In this document: positions 31,059 through 36,943 of the stretch, piece by piece
How positions within the stretch are numbered: position 1 is the first letter of the stretch
Layout of the letters: every line of letters starts with the position of its first letter
DNA from: a virus
Virus record (IMG/VR): IMGVR_UViG_3300020205_003021
Location: 1 to 36,943 of that record
Strand: one strand, 5' to 3'
Length of the DNA stretch: 36,943 nucleotides
Made by a program: the position numbers and the translations under genes
The notes under the pieces: model-generated
Databases searched by the model: none
The model's input: only the letters and a program-made list of their open reading frames with translations
What the model was told of the DNA's origin: nothing

Positions 31059-31331
31059 ATGCAGACTAATCCAAAAAATCCATTTGCTGCCATTACCGAC
31101 TCGCCCCTTCGCCCCCGTTCTGGAGCGGTTCCACTTTTTCTGCCCGCACTGTGGGCGGCTCTCTTTTTGGGCAACGGGGTGGTTGCAGTACTGGTTGCTC
31201 AGAATGATTGGGTGGGGTGGCAGCGGGTGGTAGTGGAAGGCTTTAGCGGTGCAGAGCCATTAGTGTACTCTGCGGCGGTTCTTCTAAACCTGTACTGCTT
31301 GCCCCGCCTGTGGAGCCGATCCAATGCATAA
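31059..31331 (+). CDS. Small membrane protein, two TM segments
   Basis: A 90-residue protein. Hydrophobic segments at about 25-47 (VPLFLPALWAALFLGNGVVA) and 67-83 (LVYSAAVLLNLYCLP) predict two membrane passes with short polar ends. AAAGG upstream; overlaps the next gene by 8 bases. Holin-like or superinfection-exclusion roles are conceivable only by topology. Confidence 0.6.
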   Translation: MQTNPKNPFAAITDSPLRPRSGAVPLFLPALWAALFLGNGVVAVLVAQNDWVGWQRVVVEGFSGAEPLVYSAAVLLNLYCLPRLWSRSNA

Positions 31332-31638
31332 CACAACCCATGTGCTGCTGTGCCCTGCACTCACAAATCCTTTGGAGTTTCATGGGTTGGCATTCTCCCC
31401 GGCCGGGGACGGCAGCGGGGTAAGTTTGCAGGCCCGTGTTCGGGCTGACGGCTGGGCCGAGATAATCTTTAGTGAGCCGTGGGTGGGCACGGTTAACCCG
31501 TCAACGGTTGGCAGACTTTTGGGAATTAAAGTTTTTCCGGGTGTGCCGCTGCACAACTTGCCGCCCGAATATGCCCGTTTTGTCTGGAACCAAGCCGCCG
31601 CCCAAGGGTGGCAGCGGGAACGGGGCCGTGCGGATTAA
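31324..31638 (+). CDS. Small-protein family member, C-terminal W...GW
   Basis: A 104-residue protein: MHNTTHVLLCPALTNPLEFH, strands ending in AEIIFSEPWVG, and C-terminus YARFVWNQAAAQGWQRERG. The THVLL(C/S)P start recurs in the 32609 product and the WNQ helix in the 32266 product, which supports common descent. Function unknown. Confidence 0.65.
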   Translation: MHNTTHVLLCPALTNPLEFHGLAFSPAGDGSGVSLQARVRADGWAEIIFSEPWVGTVNPSTVGRLLGIKVFPGVPLHNLPPEYARFVWNQAAAQGWQRERGRAD

Positions 31639-31689
31639 ACAGCCGCAAAGCCAAAGCAGTGGTATGATATATACATACATACAATACAG

Positions 31690-31695
31690 TATAAT
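31690..31695 (+). promoter_or_regulatory. Candidate -10 box (TATAAT)
   Basis: A perfect TATAAT lies 20 bases before the 31715 ATG, but a -35 is not convincing. AAGGAA follows at the expected start of the RNA. Confidence 0.4.
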
Positions 31696-31714
31696 CTCAA
31701 TCAAGGAAACCACA

Positions 31715-32149
31715 ATGCTCTATAAGAATTTCAGAGAAACCCTTCGAGACATTATCGAAGGCAAAACCACTCCCAACCGCCAAGACATTACCGAGGCAAC
31801 TGATGACAATGATCGACTCATTGGTAAATACCATTTTGATGCCGAAGGCGCACCACCAAATAGTCCTCTTTCACATGAAGGCGAAATGGAAGGTTGGACG
31901 ATTCGTATGGGTCGAGGCGGCAAGAAGATTGGGTACATTGAAGGCAATGAAGAAGATTTTGATGTTTATACTGTGGTTCTCTACAATGATATGTCAGACT
32001 CTGCGCCAATTCGTGAGCCGCAAGGTCGCTTTGTGGTTGGAAAAAGCGAATCCATCAATCCAAAGGGTGGCACTTTTGTTTCAAATCAAAAGATATTGCA
32101 AGTTATCACCAAGTGGATTACCAAGTACGGTCAAAAGTACATCAATTAA
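31715..32149 (+). CDS. Hypothetical protein with ITE cleavage-like site
   Basis: Start set at 31715 (MLYKNFRETLRDIIEG, 144 residues), with AAGGAA upstream. The leader is similar to the tag family but imperfect (IIE). NRQDITEA at residues 22-29 is exactly shared with the 18492-19022 product. The body has WTIRMGRGGKKIGYIEG, DVYTVVLYND and a C-terminal helix (ILQVITKWITKYGQKY). It could be a virion protein expressed from the rightward block. A strong terminator follows. Confidence 0.6.
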   Translation: MLYKNFRETLRDIIEGKTTPNRQDITEATDDNDRLIGKYHFDAEGAPPNSPLSHEGEMEGWTIRMGRGGKKIGYIEGNEEDFDVYTVVLYNDMSDSAPIREPQGRFVVGKSESINPKGGTFVSNQKILQVITKWITKYGQKYIN

Positions 32150-32207
32150 AGAAAATCTAAAAAATCCCTAATGGAAATACAAAAAATCCAAACGGGAAAA
32201 CAAAAAG

Positions 32208-32250
32208 AAATCAGGGCAGGAGCATTCACTTGACTCCTGCCCTGATTTTT
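32208..32250 (+). terminator. Strong rho-independent terminator
   Basis: A 15-bp perfect stem (32208-32222 with 32234-32248), an 11-base loop and a T-run (ttttt, 32246-32250). The loop contains most of the -35 of the next promoter. Confidence 0.9.
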
Positions 32251-32258
32251 GGTAGCAT
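32230..32258 (+). promoter_or_regulatory. Promoter nested in a terminator, leaderless arrangement
   Basis: TTGACT, 17 bases, TAGCAT. The -35 spans the hairpin loop and its 3' edge, and the spacer is the 3' arm plus T-run. The ATG at 32266 is 7 bases after the -10 and has no Shine-Dalgarno site. Confidence 0.6.
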
Positions 32259-32265
32259 GGTAACC

Positions 32266-32616
32266 ATGTCAAGCCAACAACAACAACAACCCACCAAGTC
32301 TGTTTATGTGCTTGCCTCGCCCTATGGCGTATGGTGCTTGCACTTTACCGGTGAACACAATTCCGTTATGCACCTGACTCTTACGAATAATCCACAGAAT
32401 GGCTTTGCGGCGAATACTGAAGAGTTGGTTGTGCCTTTGGATTCTGAATTTGCCGTGCGATGGGGTTTTGCCGATCCGCAAATAGTCTTGCTTACAGAAG
32501 GGTGGAGTGGTGATGCAGTACTACGCAGACTACGAATGAAGAACTACGACAAAAAGTTCTGCCGTGGCTTGTGGAACCAATTGGTTGGGTGTGGTTGGAG
32601 TATTTCCCATGAGTGA
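32266..32616 (+). CDS. Small-protein family member, C-terminal W...GW
   Basis: Start chosen at 32266 (MSSQQQQQPTKSVYVLASPY, 116 residues) because it sits at the predicted transcript start; an ATG at 32257 lies inside the -10. KSVYVLASP and a beta-rich middle resemble the THVLL(C/S)P members, and the C-terminus is KFCRGLWNQLVGCGWSISHE. Poly-Gln N-terminus. Probably leaderless. Overlaps the next gene by 8 bases. Confidence 0.65.
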   Translation: MSSQQQQQPTKSVYVLASPYGVWCLHFTGEHNSVMHLTLTNNPQNGFAANTEELVVPLDSEFAVRWGFADPQIVLLTEGWSGDAVLRRLRMKNYDKKFCRGLWNQLVGCGWSISHE

Positions 32617-32893
32617 AAACACCAAACAGACCCATGTGCTTTTGTCGCCTACTGGTTCAGCCAAAATTGCGTTTACGCTTTTCTGCCCTGCATTGGAAAT
32701 GGTGCTAATCCACTTTACCTGTAGCCACTTAGACCAAACGGCTTGCTTTTACATTACAGGCTTAAAGCCTATTTGCCCTGTTTGGGTTGAAGAAATAATG
32801 ATTCCTGTGGACAAGCCAGCCGCAATGAGTATTCCTACGGCTCGGGAAGTTTGGCGCACTCTGGTTGAAACCCACGATTGGAGAGCAGAGTAA
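32609..32893 (+). CDS. Small-protein family member, C-terminal W...W
   Basis: Start at 32609 (MSENTKQTHVLLSPTGSAK, 94 residues) with GGAG 8 bases upstream. Shares THVLLSP with the 31324 product and ends TAREVWRTLVETHDWRAE, where the family glycine is Asp. Includes two cysteines in the central strands. TAATG junction with the next gene. Confidence 0.65.
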   Translation: MSENTKQTHVLLSPTGSAKIAFTLFCPALEMVLIHFTCSHLDQTACFYITGLKPICPVWVEEIMIPVDKPAAMSIPTAREVWRTLVETHDWRAE

Positions 32894-33207
32894 TGGCAAC
32901 AATTCACCACTCCCAAACAGTAACATCCTACTATCTTCGAAATCCGATGAATGCAGGACGAATGCAGTTTATTGTGACCAGTTCAACCAATCCAGGACTT
33001 GTAACCACGGTGCGAATGCTGTACTTTCCTATGGGTTTAAGCAATCGCCAATCACAGTCCTTTGAATGGTATCCGCCTGACAAAAAGTTCTTGAACCATT
33101 TCAATACTGTGAAATCAAGTGAAAACCATACAAGGGCATATGCCCAAAGCGTATGGGACGACTTTGTGAGCAAAGGTTGGGAAATCAAAAAGGAAAACAC
33201 ACCATGA
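32893..33207 (+). CDS. Small-protein family member, C-terminal W...GW
   Basis: Start at 32893, sharing its A with the preceding TAA (104 residues, MATIHHSQTVTSYYLRNPM). Central strands (MQFIVTSSTNPGLVTTVRML) and C-terminus YAQSVWDDFVSKGWEIKKE. Third consecutive member in this cluster. Stop overlaps the next ATG. Confidence 0.65.
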   Translation: MATIHHSQTVTSYYLRNPMNAGRMQFIVTSSTNPGLVTTVRMLYFPMGLSNRQSQSFEWYPPDKKFLNHFNTVKSSENHTRAYAQSVWDDFVSKGWEIKKENTP

Positions 33208-33464
33208 AGAAGACCAAGACCACTACTGTTCGCACCAAGTCCATCAAGGTTGAGATTTCTGAAAAGAATCTCCTTACAATTAATTCTCGCATTGAGAACT
33301 GCACGGATTTGCTTCAAGACTTGCTTAACAAGTCTGAAGAAGGAAGTCTTTCGCCTGTTCAGTTTGAGCGGTGCGGGGAAAGAATCATCCATTTGTTGAG
33401 CAATGCTCTTGATCCAATTCAGGATGAACTTGCTGATGCTGTTATGCGTTCGTCCAACCGCTAA
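33204..33464 (+). CDS. Small hypothetical helical protein (86 aa)
   Basis: Starts MKKTKTTTVRTKSIKVEISE with AAAGG upstream. A basic N-terminus precedes a charged helical body (LLTINSRIENCTDLLQDLLN, IIHLLSNALDPIQDELADAV). It overlaps the previous gene by 4 bases. No family recognised. Confidence 0.6.
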   Translation: MKKTKTTTVRTKSIKVEISEKNLLTINSRIENCTDLLQDLLNKSEEGSLSPVQFERCGERIIHLLSNALDPIQDELADAVMRSSNR

Positions 33465-33484
33465 ACCTAAACACGGAGAACACC

Positions 33485-33709
33485 ATGACGAATGACAACA
33501 CCAAAGAAACCGATATTGTGCGTGAGCAGGACAAGCGCAAGATGGAGGAAGCCACGATTATTGTGATTGAGAATGAATTGGACTTGCACAATTCTGTGCC
33601 TGGTGACACGGGCGACCGCTATGACCTTGGCGGGGATGAGTGGATCGACTCCCACACGGGAGCAGACACTTGGTATCGGCAGAGCGAACACCGACTGCCA
33701 AAGCAATAG
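33485..33709 (+). CDS. Small acidic hypothetical protein (74 aa)
   Basis: CGGAGA precedes ATG at 33485. The product is polar and acidic (MTNDNTKETDIVREQDKRKM, EATIIVIENELDLHN, then YDLGGDEWIDSHTGADTWY). The last half is rich in Asp and Trp. Function unknown. Confidence 0.55.
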   Translation: MTNDNTKETDIVREQDKRKMEEATIIVIENELDLHNSVPGDTGDRYDLGGDEWIDSHTGADTWYRQSEHRLPKQ

Positions 33710-33730
33710 GGTTGCATACATACCATTACG

Positions 33731-34777
33731 ATGAAGTCATTCTTACAATACATCACCGAAGGTAAGTATTGGGAGCGCAGCAACCGAAAGCCCCAATGGG
33801 CTGCATCCCCTTGGCAGCACATTCTTGGAATAAAGTCGAGTGAGCGAAGGGAAGTTCCCCTGACCGCAAAGTTGGTTAACGAGATATGGAAAACTCCTGT
33901 TGTTACCACAGTATTTCATACTACAGATGCTGATGGTGCTATGTTTGTAATGAAAAATCAAGGCAAGAAAGGGCTTGCTATAAGTGTAACACCAAATGCG
34001 CCCTACACCACAATGGCACAGTATGGAATTTGGAAGGGTGGTGTTGTAATGAAACTGCGAGCCAATATCTTGGTGGGTGGAACAAGCGATATTATGTCCG
34101 TGCCTGATGAGGGTGGTCGCCGTTGGGTGCATTCACAAACCATCTCAAACATTATACCAAACGAACACAGGTTCCAATATCGTTCTGAAATGGAAGAAGC
34201 AAATCTACTTTCATCAGAGCATTTGGTAGGAATGCTGCTGCCCATCTTGGAGAAGCAGAAGGCAAGCGGAGAATACAATGAAGGTGGACTATTAGAATTG
34301 AATTTTTTCATTAAACTCCTCACGGATATTAAACGGGCAGATTCTGTTGGGGAAAACAGGCGGCGATGGGTGCAACTCTTCTCATCAGGCAACATCCTAC
34401 TGGCAGATATGGCAAAGAAGGAACTCGGCGTGTTTGTCAAGGCTCACATTGATAGAGTTAATGTAATACTAAAAAAGTATCTTGGGTATGCCCGACAAGA
34501 AATCGAGGAGTTGGCGGCTCGGACTCGCATAACCCCATCAGGCTACTGGGAACTTGTTGCAAACCAATACAAAGTGCTTGGCGTTGCATGGTATAATGCA
34601 AATGTTTGGGGTATTGGATTGGAGGAATTGGAAAAGGCGACTGCCGCCGCAGGAGTTCCACTTTGGAACTTTGCAGAACAGGATAGAGACTGGAAGGGTA
34701 AATCAGAGAGATGGACACTTAAACCAGACGAAGAACTACACGCCACCAAAGACTACAAAGAGTACATCAAGAAATGA
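33731..34777 (+). CDS. Tagged large hypothetical protein, possibly ART-like
   Basis: A 348-residue protein with a perfect tag (MKSFLQYITE). The following region resembles a conserved phage family I recall but cannot name: VFHTTDADGAMFVMKNQGK, KGLAISVT, GGVVMKLRANILVGGTSDIM and PDEGGRRWV. The VFHTT...G...ISVT arrangement is reminiscent of the first half of ADP-ribosyltransferase-type folds, though no catalytic glutamate can be fixed. The second half is helical, with ITPSGYWELVANQYKVLG. It is the only canonical tag outside the leftward block. The C-terminal part could be virion-internal after cleavage at ITE. Confidence 0.6.
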   Translation: MKSFLQYITEGKYWERSNRKPQWAASPWQHILGIKSSERREVPLTAKLVNEIWKTPVVTTVFHTTDADGAMFVMKNQGKKGLAISVTPNAPYTTMAQYGIWKGGVVMKLRANILVGGTSDIMSVPDEGGRRWVHSQTISNIIPNEHRFQYRSEMEEANLLSSEHLVGMLLPILEKQKASGEYNEGGLLELNFFIKLLTDIKRADSVGENRRRWVQLFSSGNILLADMAKKELGVFVKAHIDRVNVILKKYLGYARQEIEELAARTRITPSGYWELVANQYKVLGVAWYNANVWGIGLEELEKATAAAGVPLWNFAEQDRDWKGKSERWTLKPDEELHATKDYKEYIKK

Positions 34778-34812
34778 AATCGTTTAGGGTATATACCAAT
34801 TGGAAAAAATCA

Positions 34813-34842
34813 ATTTGGATTGTAATTGAAGAGAATCCAAAT
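34813..34842. other. Inverted repeat in intergenic region
   Basis: atttggatt and aatccaaat (9 bp, perfect) are separated by 12 bases in an AT-rich 161-base gap (34778-34938). No T-run follows; it may be an operator or a weak terminator. Nothing else coding is seen in the gap. Confidence 0.4.
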
Positions 34843-34903
34843 CCATTTAGATCTATTCCAAACAGATTTCAAAGAATCTAAAATAAAAGATTGTCCCGTC
34901 CAC

Positions 34904-34932
34904 TTGACTTGGCTTCCCTCTTCGGGTATACT
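34904..34932 (+). promoter_or_regulatory. Strong promoter placed for a leaderless transcript
   Basis: TTGACT, 17 bases, TATACT, then 6 bases to the ATG at 34939, with no Shine-Dalgarno site in between. This is the clearest of the three leaderless-type junctions. Confidence 0.75.
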
Positions 34933-34938
34933 TCAAGT

Positions 34939-35157
34939 ATGAAAACCAAGACCCCAAAGTACCCACACATCATTGTTCCGCTTGTTGGCGAGGAGGGCAA
35001 TGCCTTTGCCATTCTTGGACGCACGAATCGTGCCTTGCGCCTACACGATATTCCAAAGGATAAGATCAACCTGTTTATGAAGGAAGCAATGAGCGGCGAC
35101 TACAACCACTTGCTCTGCACCGTCATGGATTGGGTCACCACCAATGAAGAGGAGTAG
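34939..35157 (+). CDS. Conserved small phage protein (EGNAFAILG type)
   Basis: Start at 34939 (MKTKTPKYPHIIVPLVGEEG, 72 residues), directly after the promoter. The sequence pattern V.L.G.(D/E)GNAFAI.GR...AL, then a helix and EAMSGDYNHLLCTVMDWV, is one I recognise from many small phage and bacterial proteins of unknown function. An upstream in-frame ATG at 34891 is behind the promoter and unlikely. Confidence 0.7.
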   Translation: MKTKTPKYPHIIVPLVGEEGNAFAILGRTNRALRLHDIPKDKINLFMKEAMSGDYNHLLCTVMDWVTTNEEE

Positions 35158-35162
35158 AACTA

Positions 35163-35420
35163 ATGGCAAAGAAGCGTGACACACAATCTTTGATCGGCAA
35201 GACCTTCTACTTCTGCGATTCGTGGGAGTGGGACGATGACGAGGAGCCGCTGCTTGACGAGGATGGAGAGATCCTTTACGAAATCTGCGGAGATTGGAAA
35301 ATCACTTCCGCCGATGCGAATAAGGACGGAGATGTTTGGGCGTGTATTGAGATTCAAGACCGAGATTTCCAAATCGAACTTCCCATCTCGTTTCTTCCAG
35401 AGAGCGTGTGGTGGGATTAA
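35163..35420 (+). CDS. Small acidic hypothetical protein (85 aa)
   Basis: Starts MAKKRDTQSLIGKTFYF, with GAGGAG in the end of the preceding gene. Strongly acidic centre (WEWDDDEEPLLDEDGEILYE) then a beta-rich C-terminus (VWACIEIQDRDFQIELPISF). Function unknown. Confidence 0.6.
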   Translation: MAKKRDTQSLIGKTFYFCDSWEWDDDEEPLLDEDGEILYEICGDWKITSADANKDGDVWACIEIQDRDFQIELPISFLPESVWWD

Positions 35421-35434
35421 AAGGAGTGAAAGCA

Positions 35435-35803
35435 ATGCCTCTTGAGAATGAAATCGGATTCAGCATTCGGGCGAAAGTATTTAACATGGGCATGGTGGGC
35501 ATGGGTGGTGGTACAGCAGACCGTGGTTTCCGAATCTGTTTCGCCAACGGCTACGCTATCTCTGTGCAATTTGGTACTATGAACTACTGCTCTGCAAATA
35601 ATTCGACTGGTGGCATTCCTCACAATGTCAAGCCAAATGAATGGATGGAGTCTGTTTGCCCTGATGCAGAGATTGCCATTATTGCACCTGACGGAGAGTT
35701 TGTTCCGTTCAAGGACGGGCAGGGTGTGCGTGGACATACATCGCCTGACTCGCTTGCCGAGGTTATAGCGTGGGTCGTGAAGCAACCAAACAACCCCAAG
35801 TAA
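35435..35803 (+). CDS. Hypothetical protein (122 aa)
   Basis: Start set at 35435 (MPLENEIGFSIRAKVFNMGM), with AAGGAG upstream; a GTG at 35408 overlaps the previous gene and is less likely. Gly/Met-rich turn, then beta strands (FRICFANGYAISVQFGT) and a helix at the end (SLAEVIAWVVKQP). Some phage proteins share the FANGY.ISVQ pattern; no function known. Confidence 0.6.
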   Translation: MPLENEIGFSIRAKVFNMGMVGMGGGTADRGFRICFANGYAISVQFGTMNYCSANNSTGGIPHNVKPNEWMESVCPDAEIAIIAPDGEFVPFKDGQGVRGHTSPDSLAEVIAWVVKQPNNPK

Positions 35804-35814
35804 AAGGAATCCAA

Positions 35815-36087
35815 ATGAACGCCCGTGACCACACTCTTCTTCGTCTTGTTTGTTCGCACACCAAGCACAGCCAGGCTTTTCCAATCCTGTCTGGATCGTA
35901 TGCAGAACTGCTCTCTGCCTATACTGATCTGCTTGGTGCGGTCAAGGATCACCACTTGAATGGAACCAAAATCACACCAGACCAGGTAAAGGCTGTCCAT
36001 GAAAAGGCGATGGCTTCCATAAAATCTTTCCGCAAGGCAATTGCCCCTATCACCGAAACTGATGACAACTCCAACGAGGAGAACTAA
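35815..36087 (+). CDS. Small helical hypothetical protein (90 aa)
   Basis: Start at 35815 (MNARDHTLLRLVCSHTKHSQ) with AAAAGGA upstream. Mostly helical (YAELLSAYTDLLGAVKDHHL, then DQVKAVHEKAMASIKSF). No family named. Its end holds a CTAAATAC sequence next to the stop. Confidence 0.6.
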   Translation: MNARDHTLLRLVCSHTKHSQAFPILSGSYAELLSAYTDLLGAVKDHHLNGTKITPDQVKAVHEKAMASIKSFRKAIAPITETDDNSNEEN

Positions 36088-36095
36088 ATACCCGT

Positions 36096-36374
36096 ATGGA
36101 AAAGCAAAACTACAATCCCACCACCACCATTGGTTTGCAATTAGGTTTGGTTTTTCCATTCCTTGCATTGCTCTTTACAGTTTTGAAACTGTATGAAATC
36201 ATTGATTGGTCTTGGTGGCTTGTTCTTTCACCAATGGTTTTTCATGTAGTAGGAATCTTGCTCTTTCTTTTATCCATCGGCTTGCTTTCCTTGGCAGCAA
36301 TGCTATACTTGCTTGGTGGCACAATGAAGCGTTTCACGGAAACCCTAAAGGAGAAGTCAAATGACAATGCCTGA
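36096..36374 (+). CDS. Small membrane protein, two TM helices
   Basis: A 92-residue protein. Two hydrophobic spans, about 14-32 (LQLGLVFPFLALLFTVLKL) and 42-74 (LVLSPMVFHVVGILLFLLSI continuing to LYLLGG), flank a short EIIDWSWW loop. The basic C-terminal tail is likely cytoplasmic. GGAG lies unusually far from the ATG. Unknown role; holin is only one topological possibility. Confidence 0.6.
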   Translation: MEKQNYNPTTTIGLQLGLVFPFLALLFTVLKLYEIIDWSWWLVLSPMVFHVVGILLFLLSIGLLSLAAMLYLLGGTMKRFTETLKEKSNDNA

Positions 36375-36942
36375 CAACAACAACAACTCCAAGAAGAACG
36401 ACGGTGTTCGCAAGCACATCAACGAGATCCGCAACCAAGTTGAGCGGCTTCGCAAGATGGTTGATGAAATCTCTGATGGGAAGGAGTCATCACAGGACAA
36501 CAGCATGGCATTCTTTTCCATGAATCCACAGGATACAGAGTTTATTAGTGCTGTTCCCACACAGTTCGGCGATAACAAAATCAATCACCCACAGAAAAAC
36601 AAAAAGAGCCTTAGCCCGGATCTTGCACAATTTTTCTTGGCAGCAGGAATGCTTCTCCACGATGCGCTGTATCTTCCCTTCGCAAAGGGGCGTGGTCGCC
36701 TGACCGATTTCTTTAATTGGGTTGAGAAGGCTTCCGACCGCATGGGCAAAGAAGACTTTAATGATGATGAACGCCAGCAGTTCTTGGATTGGTGTGCCAA
36801 TGTTGGTGCTGCCTTGTTGGCAGCACAAGAAAAACATGGCTTGTGGCTTACCGATGACGAAGAAGATTTGGTGCTTGCCATGAGCAATAGTGATCTTTTG
36901 AACAACGATGGAGAATTGGGCAATGATTCACACGACTTCTAA
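36361..36942 (+). CDS. Hypothetical protein with coiled coil (193 aa)
   Basis: Start at 36361 (MTMPDNNNNSKKNDG) with AAGGAG upstream; it overlaps the membrane-protein gene by 14 bases. A coiled-coil segment (INEIRNQVERLRKMVDEISD) is followed by a polar linker and an alpha-helical domain (DLAQFFLAAGMLLHDALYLP, DFFNWVEKASDRM, FLDWCANVGAALLAAQEKHG). The gene is complete; TAA ends one base before the window does. Confidence 0.6.
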   Translation: MTMPDNNNNSKKNDGVRKHINEIRNQVERLRKMVDEISDGKESSQDNSMAFFSMNPQDTEFISAVPTQFGDNKINHPQKNKKSLSPDLAQFFLAAGMLLHDALYLPFAKGRGRLTDFFNWVEKASDRMGKEDFNDDERQQFLDWCANVGAALLAAQEKHGLWLTDDEEDLVLAMSNSDLLNNDGELGNDSHDF

Positions 36943-36943
36943 A

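Noticed and set aside
33731-34777. Firm assignment as an ADP-ribosyltransferase
   Set aside because: Only a loose VFHTT...ISVT resemblance exists and no catalytic glutamate could be identified.

Overview
The window looks like part of a large tailed-phage (caudovirus) genome, most likely a myovirus related to the T4-like superfamily. Genes are packed end to end with ATGA/TAATG overlaps. There are fibre-like repeat proteins, an HNH endonuclease, a PD-(D/E)XK nuclease, a lysozyme, and a MoxR-type AAA+/VWA pair of the kind often annotated CobS/CobT in phages. About a dozen proteins also start with a short conserved sequence resembling the T4 capsid-targeting sequence (MK[TPS][YF]xx[FY][IL]xE). 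No capsid, terminase or polymerase gene lies in the window, so the T4-like placement is inference. Export signals (a lipobox and signal peptides) and sigma70-type promoters fit a bacterial, probably Gram-negative, host.

Layout. (1) 1-2010: the 3' end of a long repetitive fibre-like gene on the + strand. (2) 20381 down to 2029: a long leftward block, interrupted by two paralogous rightward fibre-like genes (7959-11682). This block holds most of the tagged proteins. Recognisable activities are a HAD phosphatase, a Nudix hydrolase fused to a second tagged module, a GNAT-like acetyltransferase and a very basic DNA-binding-like protein. Untagged neighbours include an ADP-ribosyltransferase-like protein, a trypsin-like lipoprotein protease and a ParB-like protein. 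(3) 20382-21037: a 656-base divergent intergenic hub with direct repeats, hairpins and a rightward promoter. (4) 21038-27107: a rightward module of a zincin-VWA protein, a second zincin, a lysozyme, a DUF5710-like protein and a MoxR/CobS-like AAA+ ATPase. (5) 27331-36942: about 25 small rightward genes, probably early, separated by sigma70-like promoters and intrinsic terminators. They include a dispersed family of small proteins sharing a C-terminal W-x2-3-hydrophobic-x-G-W motif.

Interpretation. The leftward block probably encodes late, virion-associated proteins packaged in the head and trimmed by a gp21-like protease after (I/L)-x-E, as T4 internal proteins are. They would be injected with the DNA. 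The rightward block looks like host take-over and accessory genes. The most noteworthy items are the large tagged cargo set, the Nudix protein with an internal second tag, the small-protein family, three apparently leaderless promoter-gene junctions (one with its -35 inside a terminator loop), and two strongly structured intergenic elements (27191-27299 and 30226-30350). All functions are read from sequence motifs without database searches.
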